Source of the DNA: Anaerolineales bacterium UBA2181
GTDB taxonomy: Bacteria > Chloroflexota > Anaerolineae > Promineifilales > UBA4811
Direction of reading: 5' to 3'
DNA: 64,000 nt
NCBI GenBank assembly: GCA_002328075.1
Contig: DCVT01000046.1
Coordinates: 1-64,000 of the forward strand
The position numbers and the translations under genes were made by a program. Positions 44,793 through 52,988 of the stretch are shown one piece after another. The notes under the pieces were generated by a model. It made no database searches and was not told where the DNA came from. It saw only the letters and a list, made by a program, of their open reading frames with translations. The number at the start of each line of letters is the position of its first letter. Within the stretch, counting starts at the first letter, position 1.

Positions 44793-45374
44793 ATGGATCC
44801 CATCGAGCCCGCCGAGATAGGTCAGTTGCAGGAGCTATATGGAGTCATTCCTCGCGTCTCCGCGCGCCTGGCGCTGACGCAGGCCGGCCGTTCACGCTGG
44901 TGGCCCTTGCCGGCGAACGACCGCCGGGCCGAGGCGGTGTTGATCATCCCCCGGCCGGGCAGGCGCTTCGTGCTCATCACCAAACCCTTCTATCCGGCCG
45001 GGATATTTCGACTCCCAAGCGGTGGCGTGGGCTTGGATGAGCCCGTCCTGATGGCGGCGGAGCGTGAAGCCCGGGAGGAAACCGGCCTGGCCGTCAGGCC
45101 AGAACGTTTGCTCTGGTTGGTGGACTGGACCTTTACCGATGGCGAAACCGATCGAGCTTTTGCCTCCTACCTCTTTCTCTTTCCAGCCACGGATCAACCC
45201 CTGGAAACCTGCGACCCTGACGAGCAGATCAGCTGCTACCGAGAGTGCCCGTTGCCCATGTTACTTGCCGTCGCCAACCGGCTTCGGCACTTGCCACCCG
45301 ATTGGAGAGCTTGGGGCGAGCATCGCGCCCTCCCCCACGAATTGGCTCACCGATCCCTGTCCCTATTGGAGTAA
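44793..45374 (+). CDS. Nudix hydrolase
   Basis: A 193-residue protein with a complete Nudix box: GGVGLDE, then seven residues, then REAREETGL (about residues 75-98), which binds the metal and the diphosphate. The substrate, a nucleoside diphosphate linked to another moiety, is unknown. ATG 44793 has AAGAGG upstream; the next in-frame ATG (44757) overlaps the -10 element and is not transcribed. Confidence 0.88.
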   Translation: MDPIEPAEIGQLQELYGVIPRVSARLALTQAGRSRWWPLPANDRRAEAVLIIPRPGRRFVLITKPFYPAGIFRLPSGGVGLDEPVLMAAEREAREETGLAVRPERLLWLVDWTFTDGETDRAFASYLFLFPATDQPLETCDPDEQISCYRECPLPMLLAVANRLRHLPPDWRAWGEHRALPHELAHRSLSLLE

Positions 45375-45459
45375 CGCCCGGTTTTCGCATTGCCGGTTGG
45401 AGTCACAGGGCACGAGGTCCAAGCTCCCGGCGGGTTTCAGTTATCTGGTAGCGGTTGAG

Positions 45460-45783
45460 ATGGCTGTCATTGACGTCGAACTGGACCACACGTGGCCCAC
45501 CCCCGTCCCCAGCGAGCAGCTTTATCGTTGGACCAAGTTCCTGACCGGAGAGCCGCGCCAGGGCTTCCGCTATGGCGCGGTTAGGCCCTCACTGCAGACC
45601 GGATCTTGGTACGCCGCAGCCATCAGCCCCGACACGACTCTGATAGCCTCCCGCCGGCTGTTCTCCACTCCCGAAGACGCAGTCGAATGGTTGCGGGCGG
45701 CCGTCCTTTGGCACGCCTTCCCGGAAGCCGACCGCTCCGATGCCCGATCAAAACGTCAACCCGGATCAAAGAGCAGGCGATAG
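45460..45783 (+). CDS. Small hypothetical protein
   Basis: A 107-residue reading frame starting MAVIDVELDHTWP. The sequence looks protein-like (SPDTTLIASRRLFSTPEDAVEWLRAAVLWHAF) and ends in a basic tail. No family is recognised and the ribosome site (GGTTGAG) is weak. It lies 85 nt after the Nudix gene on the same strand. The reading could be wrong. Confidence 0.45.
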   Translation: MAVIDVELDHTWPTPVPSEQLYRWTKFLTGEPRQGFRYGAVRPSLQTGSWYAAAISPDTTLIASRRLFSTPEDAVEWLRAAVLWHAFPEADRSDARSKRQPGSKSRR

Positions 45784-45948
45784 GCGGCGACCCAAACCCG
45801 ACCAGACATAGCCCTCACCCCGCGATATCGATGATCGCCAGCCGGGACCTCGCACCGGCCTTAATGCCCGGTCTGCAGCCCAATTCCCTGATCGATCCGG
45901 GCCTCCCGGCCCTGGGTTGGTCGCTTCCGCCGGGAGCGCCCCGTTGCG

Positions 45949-46485
45949 CTAGGACAACTCTTTCCGAATCGCTCCGAGCATCAGGCCGGTAGCCGCCAGC
46001 GCGATCCCGATCAGAATCAGAGCGGCTCCGCTCGCCTGCACCACGGTGATCAGGCCGAACGATGCCACTGCCATGTAGAGATAGTTCTCCAGGTTCAGAG
46101 CCTGCATGTAGGTTACGTGCTGCGGGTTCTCGGGATCAAATCGACCTCCCCCCAAAAGATCGTTGTAGGTCGGAGCGATCCCCCGGCGGTGTTCCCTGAT
46201 CGTGTCACCTGCCCTCTGTGCCTCGGCCGCGGTATCGATAATGTTCCCTTGCGCCAGTTCCTCAGCAGGAATTCCCAGTGGGATTTTCTCTTGCTGCATT
46301 GCTTCCTTCATGAAATTCAGCTTGGACTGGCCTTCGACGATGAATCCGATTCCGATGGCCGAGCTCACCAAACCTAGCGCGATCACCAAGACTGCCAGAT
46401 AGCGACTTGTCCTCTGCATTTCCTCACGACCTTTCTCGTTCCGCATACCCATCTGTTGGCGCACTGTTTGCATGATTTGTATCAT
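45949..46485 (-). CDS. Two-span membrane protein, leaderless candidate
   Basis: A 178-residue protein with a hydrophobic helix near residues 30-50 and a longer hydrophobic part at 135-172, separated by a polar domain (EGQSKLNFMKEAMQQEKIPLGI to GGGRFDPENP). The polar part should be outside the cell. No family is recognised. ATG 46485 lies 8 nt after a strong promoter's -10, so the mRNA may be leaderless. Alternatively an internal ATG (residue 23, MQRTSRYLAV) with GAGGAA before it could be used. Confidence 0.7.
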   Translation of the reverse strand: MIQIMQTVRQQMGMRNEKGREEMQRTSRYLAVLVIALGLVSSAIGIGFIVEGQSKLNFMKEAMQQEKIPLGIPAEELAQGNIIDTAAEAQRAGDTIREHRRGIAPTYNDLLGGGRFDPENPQHVTYMQALNLENYLYMAVASFGLITVVQASGAALILIGIALAATGLMLGAIRKELS

Positions 46486-46493
46486 ACTATTCT

Positions 46494-46522
46494 ATTGTAT
46501 TGCCTTCTTGCGAGTATGTCAA
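46494..46522 (-). promoter_or_regulatory. Promoter of the two-span membrane protein gene
   Basis: Perfect TTGACA (46522-46517), a 17-nt spacer and TACAAT (46499-46494). The first ATG follows 8 nt after the -10. Confidence 0.75.
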
Positions 46523-46827
46523 GCCCTCTCGTGCATGATCACGGGCACGAATCAAGTCCGAAATGGGAGTTGGGGGGGGCCGAGGTCGGTCGCGCAATGA
46601 CCGTTGGTTTGTGGTTGGAGCGGCTGGTGCCTGCCGGGCGAGACCCTCGGCGTGTCGGTCAGGCCTGCTCCCGTGGTCTCGGAGCACCGATGATAGATGT
46701 CACCCTGCTCCACCCCGAGGAATGCTTCTCTCGCCGCCCGGACGCAGAGAAGCATCACTGATGACGGTGCCGTGACCTCCCGGCCCGACTGCTCGGCCAA
46801 TGACCAATTGGATGGACGGTTAGAGGC
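46523..46827. other. Intergenic region, no gene seen
   Basis: About 300 nt between the promoter of the two-span membrane protein and the end of the large beta-propeller-like gene. Short open frames exist on both strands but none looks coding or has a ribosome site. No terminator was recognised. Confidence 0.5.
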
Positions 46828-48849
46828 TCAGTCGACGGCAAACAGCCGTCGAAAAGCGGCGGCCGTCTCTGGCAAAGACAGTCCCTTGCCGGCATAGTCG
46901 CCGTCGACCCAGACCCCAACCAGCAGTGGTCCTCGCCCCACGAAACCGATGATCGTGAGCCGGTTGATGGGCTGGCCTTCGGCGAGTCCCGGCACGACCG
47001 CCCCCAGGCCTCCGTACCGGGTCTGCACCCCATCTCCATGATCGATCCAGATCTGCCGGCCCCACAACAGATCGGCCGATTCGGCCGGGACACGCTGTGT
47101 GGTGGAGATCACACCCAGTTCCACCTCCAGCAGCGGCCTGGTCTCCTCTATCACCCGGGTCACCGTTCCCGCTGCCATCGCCCGGACGGTTTCGCTGACT
47201 GGGAGGCCAACAAATGCCATACCGTCCAGAACGCCATACCCAACCTGCGGCCAGCGCCCGCCCGGGAAAAGCGACAGCGTGATGGGCAATGAGGCCTCGA
47301 CGGGAAGCCAGAGGTTCAATGTCTTGAGTTGCGGCGCGTCAAACAGGTCGGCAACCGGGAAGGGAAAAGCCGGGCAGTCTCTTGCCGCCACCGGCTTGGG
47401 GTTCAGGATCGTCACCAAAAGCAAGCGGCCATCCGTCAAGAACAGGCGGCCGCCGTCAACCGCAGCGGCTGTGAGAGGCAACAGGTCCGGGACGTTGGCA
47501 TGGAAACCCAGCCGGTAGGCGCCGGTTTCCCGGTCCAATCCCAGCACCCGGCGGCCCACGCTATCCACGACGTACACCAGGGTCGAGTTGGGCTCATCGG
47601 GCAAGAATACGGCGCTTGGCACGCCGAGGTTTGTGTCCGGCCGGAAGCGAGGATCTTCAAAACCCACGTAATAGCGGCGCACAATTGCATCGCTGCGGGC
47701 GACGAAAACCGCGCCGTCGATGGCCATGTCCACGGCCCGGCTGACGTCCCGCACCGCCCCACCGTCGAAATAGGCCGGCGTAGCCAGGTCGCTGTCCTTG
47801 AGGTGTCGCCAAACCTGATTGCCAAGCGGATCCAGCAAATAGGAGCGGTCCGAATACGGAGCAACCGCAACCGGGAGCTCGCCGATCACGGCCGGCCGCT
47901 CCAGACTCCACTCACCCGACGGAGTCCGGCGCAACAGCCGTCCGCTCTTCTCCAACAGGAGCAAGTCGCCGCTGGCCGTCCGGGTCAGGTCAACCAGCTC
48001 AGAGACCCGCGCGCCCGCCACCACGACAGCCGCTCCCAGGCCATCGGCCGGCTGCAGGAACACCGCCGGTGAAGGGCCCAGGATCCGATCGAGGTCGGCC
48101 GTCATCAGGTCGCCTCCAGCCAACAGATAGAGCGTGTTGGACACCAGTTCGATGCGGGCGACAGCCGAAACCGGAGCACCGCTCTGCTCCGCCAACAGCG
48201 GCTTGATCAACGAATTGACGCCACAGAGGGGGTGTAGACCGCCGGTCTGTTCGGTGGCCAGCGTCTCTGGTGTGGCTACCACTCGTCCCGGGTCCGCAAA
48301 GGCCAACAGGTCGGCGCGCCCAGCGCGCGCCTGGGCCAGCAGGCGGGTTGCCAGTCGCTCCTCCCGGCCGGTCGGCGCCAAGGCCACAGCCTGAGCGGCG
48401 AGCCTCTCGACCTCCTCCGCCTGCCGGACCGAGCCTGTCTGCTGAGCCTCTTCCCACGTCGCCGTTGCCTGCACCAGGACCTGGACAGCCAGGAGTTGTG
48501 GGGTCAGGTAGAGGCAGCCTGGTTCCGCTTTCAGCGCGGCGAAACTCATTGTCGCCGCTTCCAGCCCATCGCGGGCCTGGTTGACTTGCCCCGCCTCCAG
48601 GGCGCTCAACACCTGATCCAGGCCATGCGTCACCGCATCTGCGTCGCAGATGGGTTCGAACGTGGCGGTGGGAATCGGTGCCGGTGTGCACAGCGCCGTC
48701 TCCGGCGTCGGTACGCTCGCCGATGGGCCCACCGGGGGCCGGCTGCCCAGGAGCCACCCAACAGCGAGCCCCACCGCAACCGCGACCAGCCCCAGAACCC
48801 ATACTAGCCGGCTGCCCCTGGCGAAAACAGATAACGACCGATCATTCAT
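46828..48849 (-). CDS. Membrane-anchored protein with propeller-like middle and degenerate M23-like end
   Basis: A 673-residue protein with one membrane anchor (residues 15-36), a Pro/Thr linker, and a helical part (about 70-180). A central 300 residues repeat YLLDPLGNQVW- and VYVVDSVGRRVLGLD-like strands suggest a beta-propeller. The last 120 residues (AMAAGTVTRVIEE, GRQIWIDHGDGVQTRYGGL, IIGFVGRG) follow the pattern of LytM/M23 peptidases. The usual YxHL is YGGL, so a zinc His is lost and peptidase activity is unlikely. Most of it should face outside. Confidence 0.7.
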   Translation of the reverse strand: MNDRSLSVFARGSRLVWVLGLVAVAVGLAVGWLLGSRPPVGPSASVPTPETALCTPAPIPTATFEPICDADAVTHGLDQVLSALEAGQVNQARDGLEAATMSFAALKAEPGCLYLTPQLLAVQVLVQATATWEEAQQTGSVRQAEEVERLAAQAVALAPTGREERLATRLLAQARAGRADLLAFADPGRVVATPETLATEQTGGLHPLCGVNSLIKPLLAEQSGAPVSAVARIELVSNTLYLLAGGDLMTADLDRILGPSPAVFLQPADGLGAAVVVAGARVSELVDLTRTASGDLLLLEKSGRLLRRTPSGEWSLERPAVIGELPVAVAPYSDRSYLLDPLGNQVWRHLKDSDLATPAYFDGGAVRDVSRAVDMAIDGAVFVARSDAIVRRYYVGFEDPRFRPDTNLGVPSAVFLPDEPNSTLVYVVDSVGRRVLGLDRETGAYRLGFHANVPDLLPLTAAAVDGGRLFLTDGRLLLVTILNPKPVAARDCPAFPFPVADLFDAPQLKTLNLWLPVEASLPITLSLFPGGRWPQVGYGVLDGMAFVGLPVSETVRAMAAGTVTRVIEETRPLLEVELGVISTTQRVPAESADLLWGRQIWIDHGDGVQTRYGGLGAVVPGLAEGQPINRLTIIGFVGRGPLLVGVWVDGDYAGKGLSLPETAAAFRRLFAVD

Positions 48850-48901
48850 CGCGTGCGTCCAATCAGCCGCCGGCAGTTAACGCCGCGCGGCCGGTCAATC
48901 C

Positions 48902-48930
48902 AGTATACCAGGTCGCCAGACGGCGTCCAA
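48902..48930 (-). promoter_or_regulatory. Promoter of the propeller/M23-like gene
   Basis: TTGGAC (48930-48925), a 17-nt spacer and TATACT (48907-48902), about 53 nt before the start codon. Confidence 0.6.
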
Positions 48931-48945
48931 GCCGTCAGTCAGTCG

Positions 48946-50775
48946 TCACCCGGAGACCTGCGCCGGGTCCGGCTCTGGTTGCCATTGATCCTCAGCTTCG
49001 TAGGGCAAGGCGCGGCCGTTGCGCTGGTCGGGTGGGGCCAGGCGCCGTTTGATAGCCGCCCATCCGTCCTCCAGCACCATCTTGGTGATCTCGAGCGGCC
49101 GGACGGGAATCCCCCTGGTCGGTATGTCCAACTCTTCCTTTTCGCAGACCGTCGACTCATTGGCCGCGTCAATTGCCGGTTTGAGCGCCAACAGGCTTGC
49201 CTGGAACTGATCAGGCGGTTGCGTGGCCAGCAACTGATCGATCTGCGCCATCAGGCTTCGAGCGCGAAGAATGCGCTCCTCAGTGTGGCCGGCTTCATCA
49301 CGCGGAACCAGTCCGAATTCGGCTTTCATCTGATTCAGCCGGAGACCCGCTTCATAGGTGGCGGCCGCAATCTGATCGCGGTTCATCCATCTAGTCTCGT
49401 AACTGAGGACGTGCTTCCACGTCGGTTGCAGCAGCGCCCGGGCGTGGGCCGCCAAAGTCCGGTCTCGCACCAGGTAACCATGCCTTTCCGATTGCTCGTA
49501 GGCCAGGCTGCCTGGGTCCAGGAACGGCGCCAGGGGGGAGATGAACGGCCACAGGCGGCCGTCGGCGCGGGTGTGGTGCAACAGCTCCCGGCAATAGTCG
49601 ATGGTGCCCATGACCGACGCATAATCCTGCCCCGGCATCCCAATCATAAAGAACACGTCCAGACGACGGCAGCCGACGTCCAGCGCTGCCTGCATGGTCT
49701 GCTCCATTTGACCACCCGGGTAAGGTTTTCCCGACAGCTGACGAACCCGAGGATCGTGGGATTCGAGCGAAACCTCAGCCACGAAATCGGGCAGCGCCGC
49801 AGCAACCTGCTCCAAGTACGATCGCGAGGCCGGCCAGAAGAACTCGATGATCACTTCGCCATCGTATCCCTGGATCGACCGCAGGAAACGCCGCGCGTAA
49901 TCCATGCCCCCCTGACGCAGGTCTCCCAGGACAAAGATGGGACCCCGGTTGAAACGGCGTATGGTCCGGATATCGTTGGCCAGCTCCTCTGGGGCGCGAA
50001 AGGCCGGGCGTTCCCTCCCGGTGATGATCCGGGATGCGGAAGCCGATCCACCGCAGATGGTGCAGTCGCAGGTACACCCGCGACAGGAAAGAGCCGCGGT
50101 GATGGGGTATGTCATCCACTTGGCGAAGGGTATGTAACTCGCCAGGTCGCGGTACCGCGCCACCGCCTTGATCACCTGGCGGTAGTTGAGCAAGACATGA
50201 TCCAGGGTATCCGGGACATAGCTGAGCGGGTTAACCCGCATGCTGCCTGATCTGTCGCGCCAAGTCAGATTGGGCACTTGAGATGGGTCGCGTCCAGCCG
50301 CGATGGCATCCACCAATTGTCGGAGCGGCTCCTCGGTCGAGTCGCCCCGCAGCACGTAATCCACCTGCGGAAATTCTTGGATGACCTCCGCGTGATAGTA
50401 CGACGCCGAGAAACCTCCCAGAACGACGGGCACCTGTGGATGCAGCTGTTTCAAGAGCCGAGCGACCTCCAGGGCGCCGTGCGCGTGCGGCAGCCAGTGC
50501 AGGTCGATACCAAAAAGCAGGGGGCGCTTGAGGCCTGCCAGGAATCTCTCGGCATCAAAATGGCGGCTCTGCAACATGCGCACCGCCAGGTTGATGATCC
50601 GCGTTCGGTAGCCATAGCGCTCCAGATACTCCGCCAGCGTAGTAAGGCCGATCGGGTACATCTCGAAAACCGGCGTCGAGGGGACCAGGTCGCTGATCGG
50701 TCCCCAAAGCGTGGCTCGCTGCCGGAAATCGTATACCGCTGGTGCATGTAGGAAAATGACGGCCGGATCAAACAC
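48946..50775 (-). CDS. Radical SAM protein with B12-binding-type domain
   Basis: A 609-residue protein. Residues 1-170 resemble a cobalamin-binding Rossmann domain (VVLGGFSASYYHAEVI, DYVLRGDSTEEPL). The radical SAM domain has CTCDCTICGG, a CxxxCxxC 4Fe-4S site, then FVLGDLRQGG and VSLESHDPRVRQL. It resembles the group I know as TIGR04190 (Ta0216 family). The reaction is unknown. GTG 50775 is preferred because GGGAG lies 8 nt upstream; other GTG codons at 50781 and 50790 are too close to that site. Confidence 0.85.
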   Translation of the reverse strand: MFDPAVIFLHAPAVYDFRQRATLWGPISDLVPSTPVFEMYPIGLTTLAEYLERYGYRTRIINLAVRMLQSRHFDAERFLAGLKRPLLFGIDLHWLPHAHGALEVARLLKQLHPQVPVVLGGFSASYYHAEVIQEFPQVDYVLRGDSTEEPLRQLVDAIAAGRDPSQVPNLTWRDRSGSMRVNPLSYVPDTLDHVLLNYRQVIKAVARYRDLASYIPFAKWMTYPITAALSCRGCTCDCTICGGSASASRIITGRERPAFRAPEELANDIRTIRRFNRGPIFVLGDLRQGGMDYARRFLRSIQGYDGEVIIEFFWPASRSYLEQVAAALPDFVAEVSLESHDPRVRQLSGKPYPGGQMEQTMQAALDVGCRRLDVFFMIGMPGQDYASVMGTIDYCRELLHHTRADGRLWPFISPLAPFLDPGSLAYEQSERHGYLVRDRTLAAHARALLQPTWKHVLSYETRWMNRDQIAAATYEAGLRLNQMKAEFGLVPRDEAGHTEERILRARSLMAQIDQLLATQPPDQFQASLLALKPAIDAANESTVCEKEELDIPTRGIPVRPLEITKMVLEDGWAAIKRRLAPPDQRNGRALPYEAEDQWQPEPDPAQVSG

Positions 50776-50854
50776 TGACACAACTCCCACGAGTTAATGC
50801 CGTCGACGCATTCCGGACGACAAAAACGCGATATATTTGAGCATAATAGTCGCA

Positions 50855-50882
50855 ATTATACAGAAATCTGCCTTCCTGGCAA
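50855..50882 (-). promoter_or_regulatory. Promoter of the radical SAM gene
   Basis: TTGCCA (50882-50877), a 16-nt spacer and perfect TATAAT (50860-50855), giving a leader of about 70 nt. Confidence 0.65.
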
Positions 50883-50970
50883 ATAGCAGTTGGCGGCCGC
50901 CTGGGCATTCAGCGAGGTGCCCCCACTTTGCCACACGAGATCGGCGGAGCGGTCTGGTCGCGCGGCGGTG

Positions 50971-51816
50971 TTATTGGATGTCGATGATCCGAAACAGGAT
51001 CGGGCCCTCGGGCGACTTGACGGTCACGGTCTCACCCACACGGTGGCCGATCAGTGCCTTTCCCAAGGGCGAGGCATTGGAGACGTATCCCTCCAGTGGG
51101 TCAGCCTCGGCCGGAGAGACAATGCGGTACGTCTCCGGCTCCGCATCCACTTCCGCGATGGTCACACGATTGCCCAGTTGGACCGTCTCCCGGTCTTCTG
51201 GCTCGGACAGGTACTCGGCGGAGGCAAGCAGATGCTTGAGATTGCGAATCCGCCCCTCGATAAACGAAAGCTCTGAACGCGCTTCTTCGAGCTCGGTGAC
51301 GTCCTCAACCTCAAAACCCTCGGCCAACGCCTCGCTCAACCAGGCTGTCACCTTGGGCAGGCGTGTTTGTTCCAGATAGCGCAGCTCTTCGTGGAGACGC
51401 GCTGCACCCTCTGGAGTGAGGAGGATCGTCTCCGGAGCCACCGCCTCCACCGATTCCACGCGCGCTCGGGCGCGAGGTCGCGGCGAGCGGAGGACCGCCA
51501 CCCGTCGAGAGATTGAACCGGTCCAGTCGTCTTCGTCCTCGGACTCGACGCCTTCCTCCTCGTCTTCCATCTCCTCAGCCTCGTCGAGACTGATTTCAGT
51601 GGCCTCGTCCGAGTCCTCCCAACCCCGGTCTGTCTCCGGAGCTATTTCGAGCCAAAGCGGTTCTACACTGGTCACCTGGATCTCGATGGCGCAACTCGGA
51701 CAGGCGAAAATGTCGCCCTCCTGCCAGTCAGGATCCAGCGGGATATCATGGTCGCATTCGGGGCACTGGCCCGTCGAAGGGATATCGTGATCTGCCGTTC
51801 CCTGCAGTCCCATCAT
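50971..51816 (-). CDS. LysW-like zinc ribbon fused to GreA/GreB-type elongation factor
   Basis: A 281-residue protein. Residues 16-66 hold CPEC (18-21), CPSC (39-42) and SVEPLWLEIAPE (50-61) ending near GWED, the layout of the LysW amino-group carrier protein. An acidic linker (about 65-100) and a basic patch (RSPRPRARARVE) follow. From about 130 the protein is GreA-like: a coiled coil with a modified tip (EGFEVEDVTELEEAR instead of GDLSENAEY) and the C-terminal domain (YRIVSPAEADPLEG, SPLGKALIGHRVGETV). It probably acts on RNA polymerase through its secondary channel. It starts 14 nt after the DAO-type oxidoreductase gene. Confidence 0.82.
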   Translation of the reverse strand: MMGLQGTADHDIPSTGQCPECDHDIPLDPDWQEGDIFACPSCAIEIQVTSVEPLWLEIAPETDRGWEDSDEATEISLDEAEEMEDEEEGVESEDEDDWTGSISRRVAVLRSPRPRARARVESVEAVAPETILLTPEGAARLHEELRYLEQTRLPKVTAWLSEALAEGFEVEDVTELEEARSELSFIEGRIRNLKHLLASAEYLSEPEDRETVQLGNRVTIAEVDAEPETYRIVSPAEADPLEGYVSNASPLGKALIGHRVGETVTVKSPEGPILFRIIDIQ

Positions 51817-51830
51817 GTTTCAGTCACCTG

Positions 51831-52988
51831 TCACTTTAGTTTTTCCTGGCCGCGGAACGGTCGGTCGGGCCGCAATCCGCGCAACACTTCATCGTCGTTC
51901 GCAGTCAGGTTGCCCTGAATCAACCGCACCAACAGGTCGCCCACTCCTGGTCCCAACATGTATCCCTGACCGCACATGCCCACCGCGTGGACATAGCCCT
52001 CCACTTCAGGCGCCAGGCCCACAATGGGGAAACCGTCTGGCGTCATGGGATAGAGACCGCGCCAGGTGCGTCTGACCCGCAAGTTGCAGAGCCGGGGAAC
52101 CAGGTTAACCATTCGGCGCGAGACCTGCGGCAAGAACGCCGAGGTTTCACGGCGGTCAGTCCCAACCATGGGTGGAGCCGGGGTGATACAAAAGATGATC
52201 TGACCCGTGGCGTGTTGGTAAAAGTAATAGTTGGCCGAATCTGAGGTTTGCCGGATATCGACCAACATGGGGCGCAGAAACGGAGCTACCGGTTCGGAGA
52301 CGCCGCCTTCGTGCGAATCCGGAACCACCAGCACGTCGAGTCCTACGGTTTCTGCCACCTCACGGGCCCAAGGTCCGGCCGCATTGATCACCGACCCGCA
52401 TGAATACGTCCCCTGGTTGGTATGCACGCCCTGCACCCGGCCGCGGACGGTCAGGATTCCGGTCACCTTTTCGCCAAACTGAAAGACCGCACCCTTTTCG
52501 CGTGCGCGGCGGTAAAAGGCCAGGGCACTGCGCATGGGGCTGGCACTGCCGTCATCGGGGGAAAAGGTCCCCCCAATCAGACCTTCCGGATTAAGCGCCG
52601 GCACTGCCTCCAGCAGCGCCTCTCGGTTCAACCATTCGATGTTGAGCTGGTACTCCTTTTGCACCGCCAGCAGGTTCTTGAGGATCTTTTCCTCTCGCGG
52701 CCGGTATGCCACAAAACAATAACCGCCGGCTATCCACTCCAGGTTGTCGCCATACTGCTGCTGCCAGGTGGAAAAGACTTCGATGCTCTTGAGGCACAGT
52801 CGGATTTTCGCCGGGTCGGAATGGGTCGCGCGGATACCTCCGATGGCAGCCTTGTTAGCCCCCTGCCCCACACTGGCAAATTGGTCGATGACCAGAGTCT
52901 TGAAACCGGCCTCGGCCAGGAACATGGCGGCCGGCGTGCCGACACTACCGGCGCCGATGATGATGACGTCATAAACCGGTTCGGTCAC
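51831..52988 (-). CDS. FAD-dependent oxidoreductase, DAO family (amine/amino-acid dehydrogenase beta-like)
   Basis: A 385-residue flavoenzyme of the D-amino-acid-oxidase/sarcosine-oxidase-beta type. VIIIGAGSVGTPAAMFL is the FAD loop and AAIGGIRATHSDP matches the family's substrate-side loop. The C-terminal GLYPMTPDGFPIVGLAPEVEG and GMCGQGYMLGP are typical. It starts inside the stop of the large multi-cofactor subunit (ATGA overlap), as in two-subunit amine or hydroxyproline dehydrogenases (HcnBC/SoxAB-like). The substrate is not known. Confidence 0.88.
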   Translation of the reverse strand: MTEPVYDVIIIGAGSVGTPAAMFLAEAGFKTLVIDQFASVGQGANKAAIGGIRATHSDPAKIRLCLKSIEVFSTWQQQYGDNLEWIAGGYCFVAYRPREEKILKNLLAVQKEYQLNIEWLNREALLEAVPALNPEGLIGGTFSPDDGSASPMRSALAFYRRAREKGAVFQFGEKVTGILTVRGRVQGVHTNQGTYSCGSVINAAGPWAREVAETVGLDVLVVPDSHEGGVSEPVAPFLRPMLVDIRQTSDSANYYFYQHATGQIIFCITPAPPMVGTDRRETSAFLPQVSRRMVNLVPRLCNLRVRRTWRGLYPMTPDGFPIVGLAPEVEGYVHAVGMCGQGYMLGPGVGDLLVRLIQGNLTANDDEVLRGLRPDRPFRGQEKLK

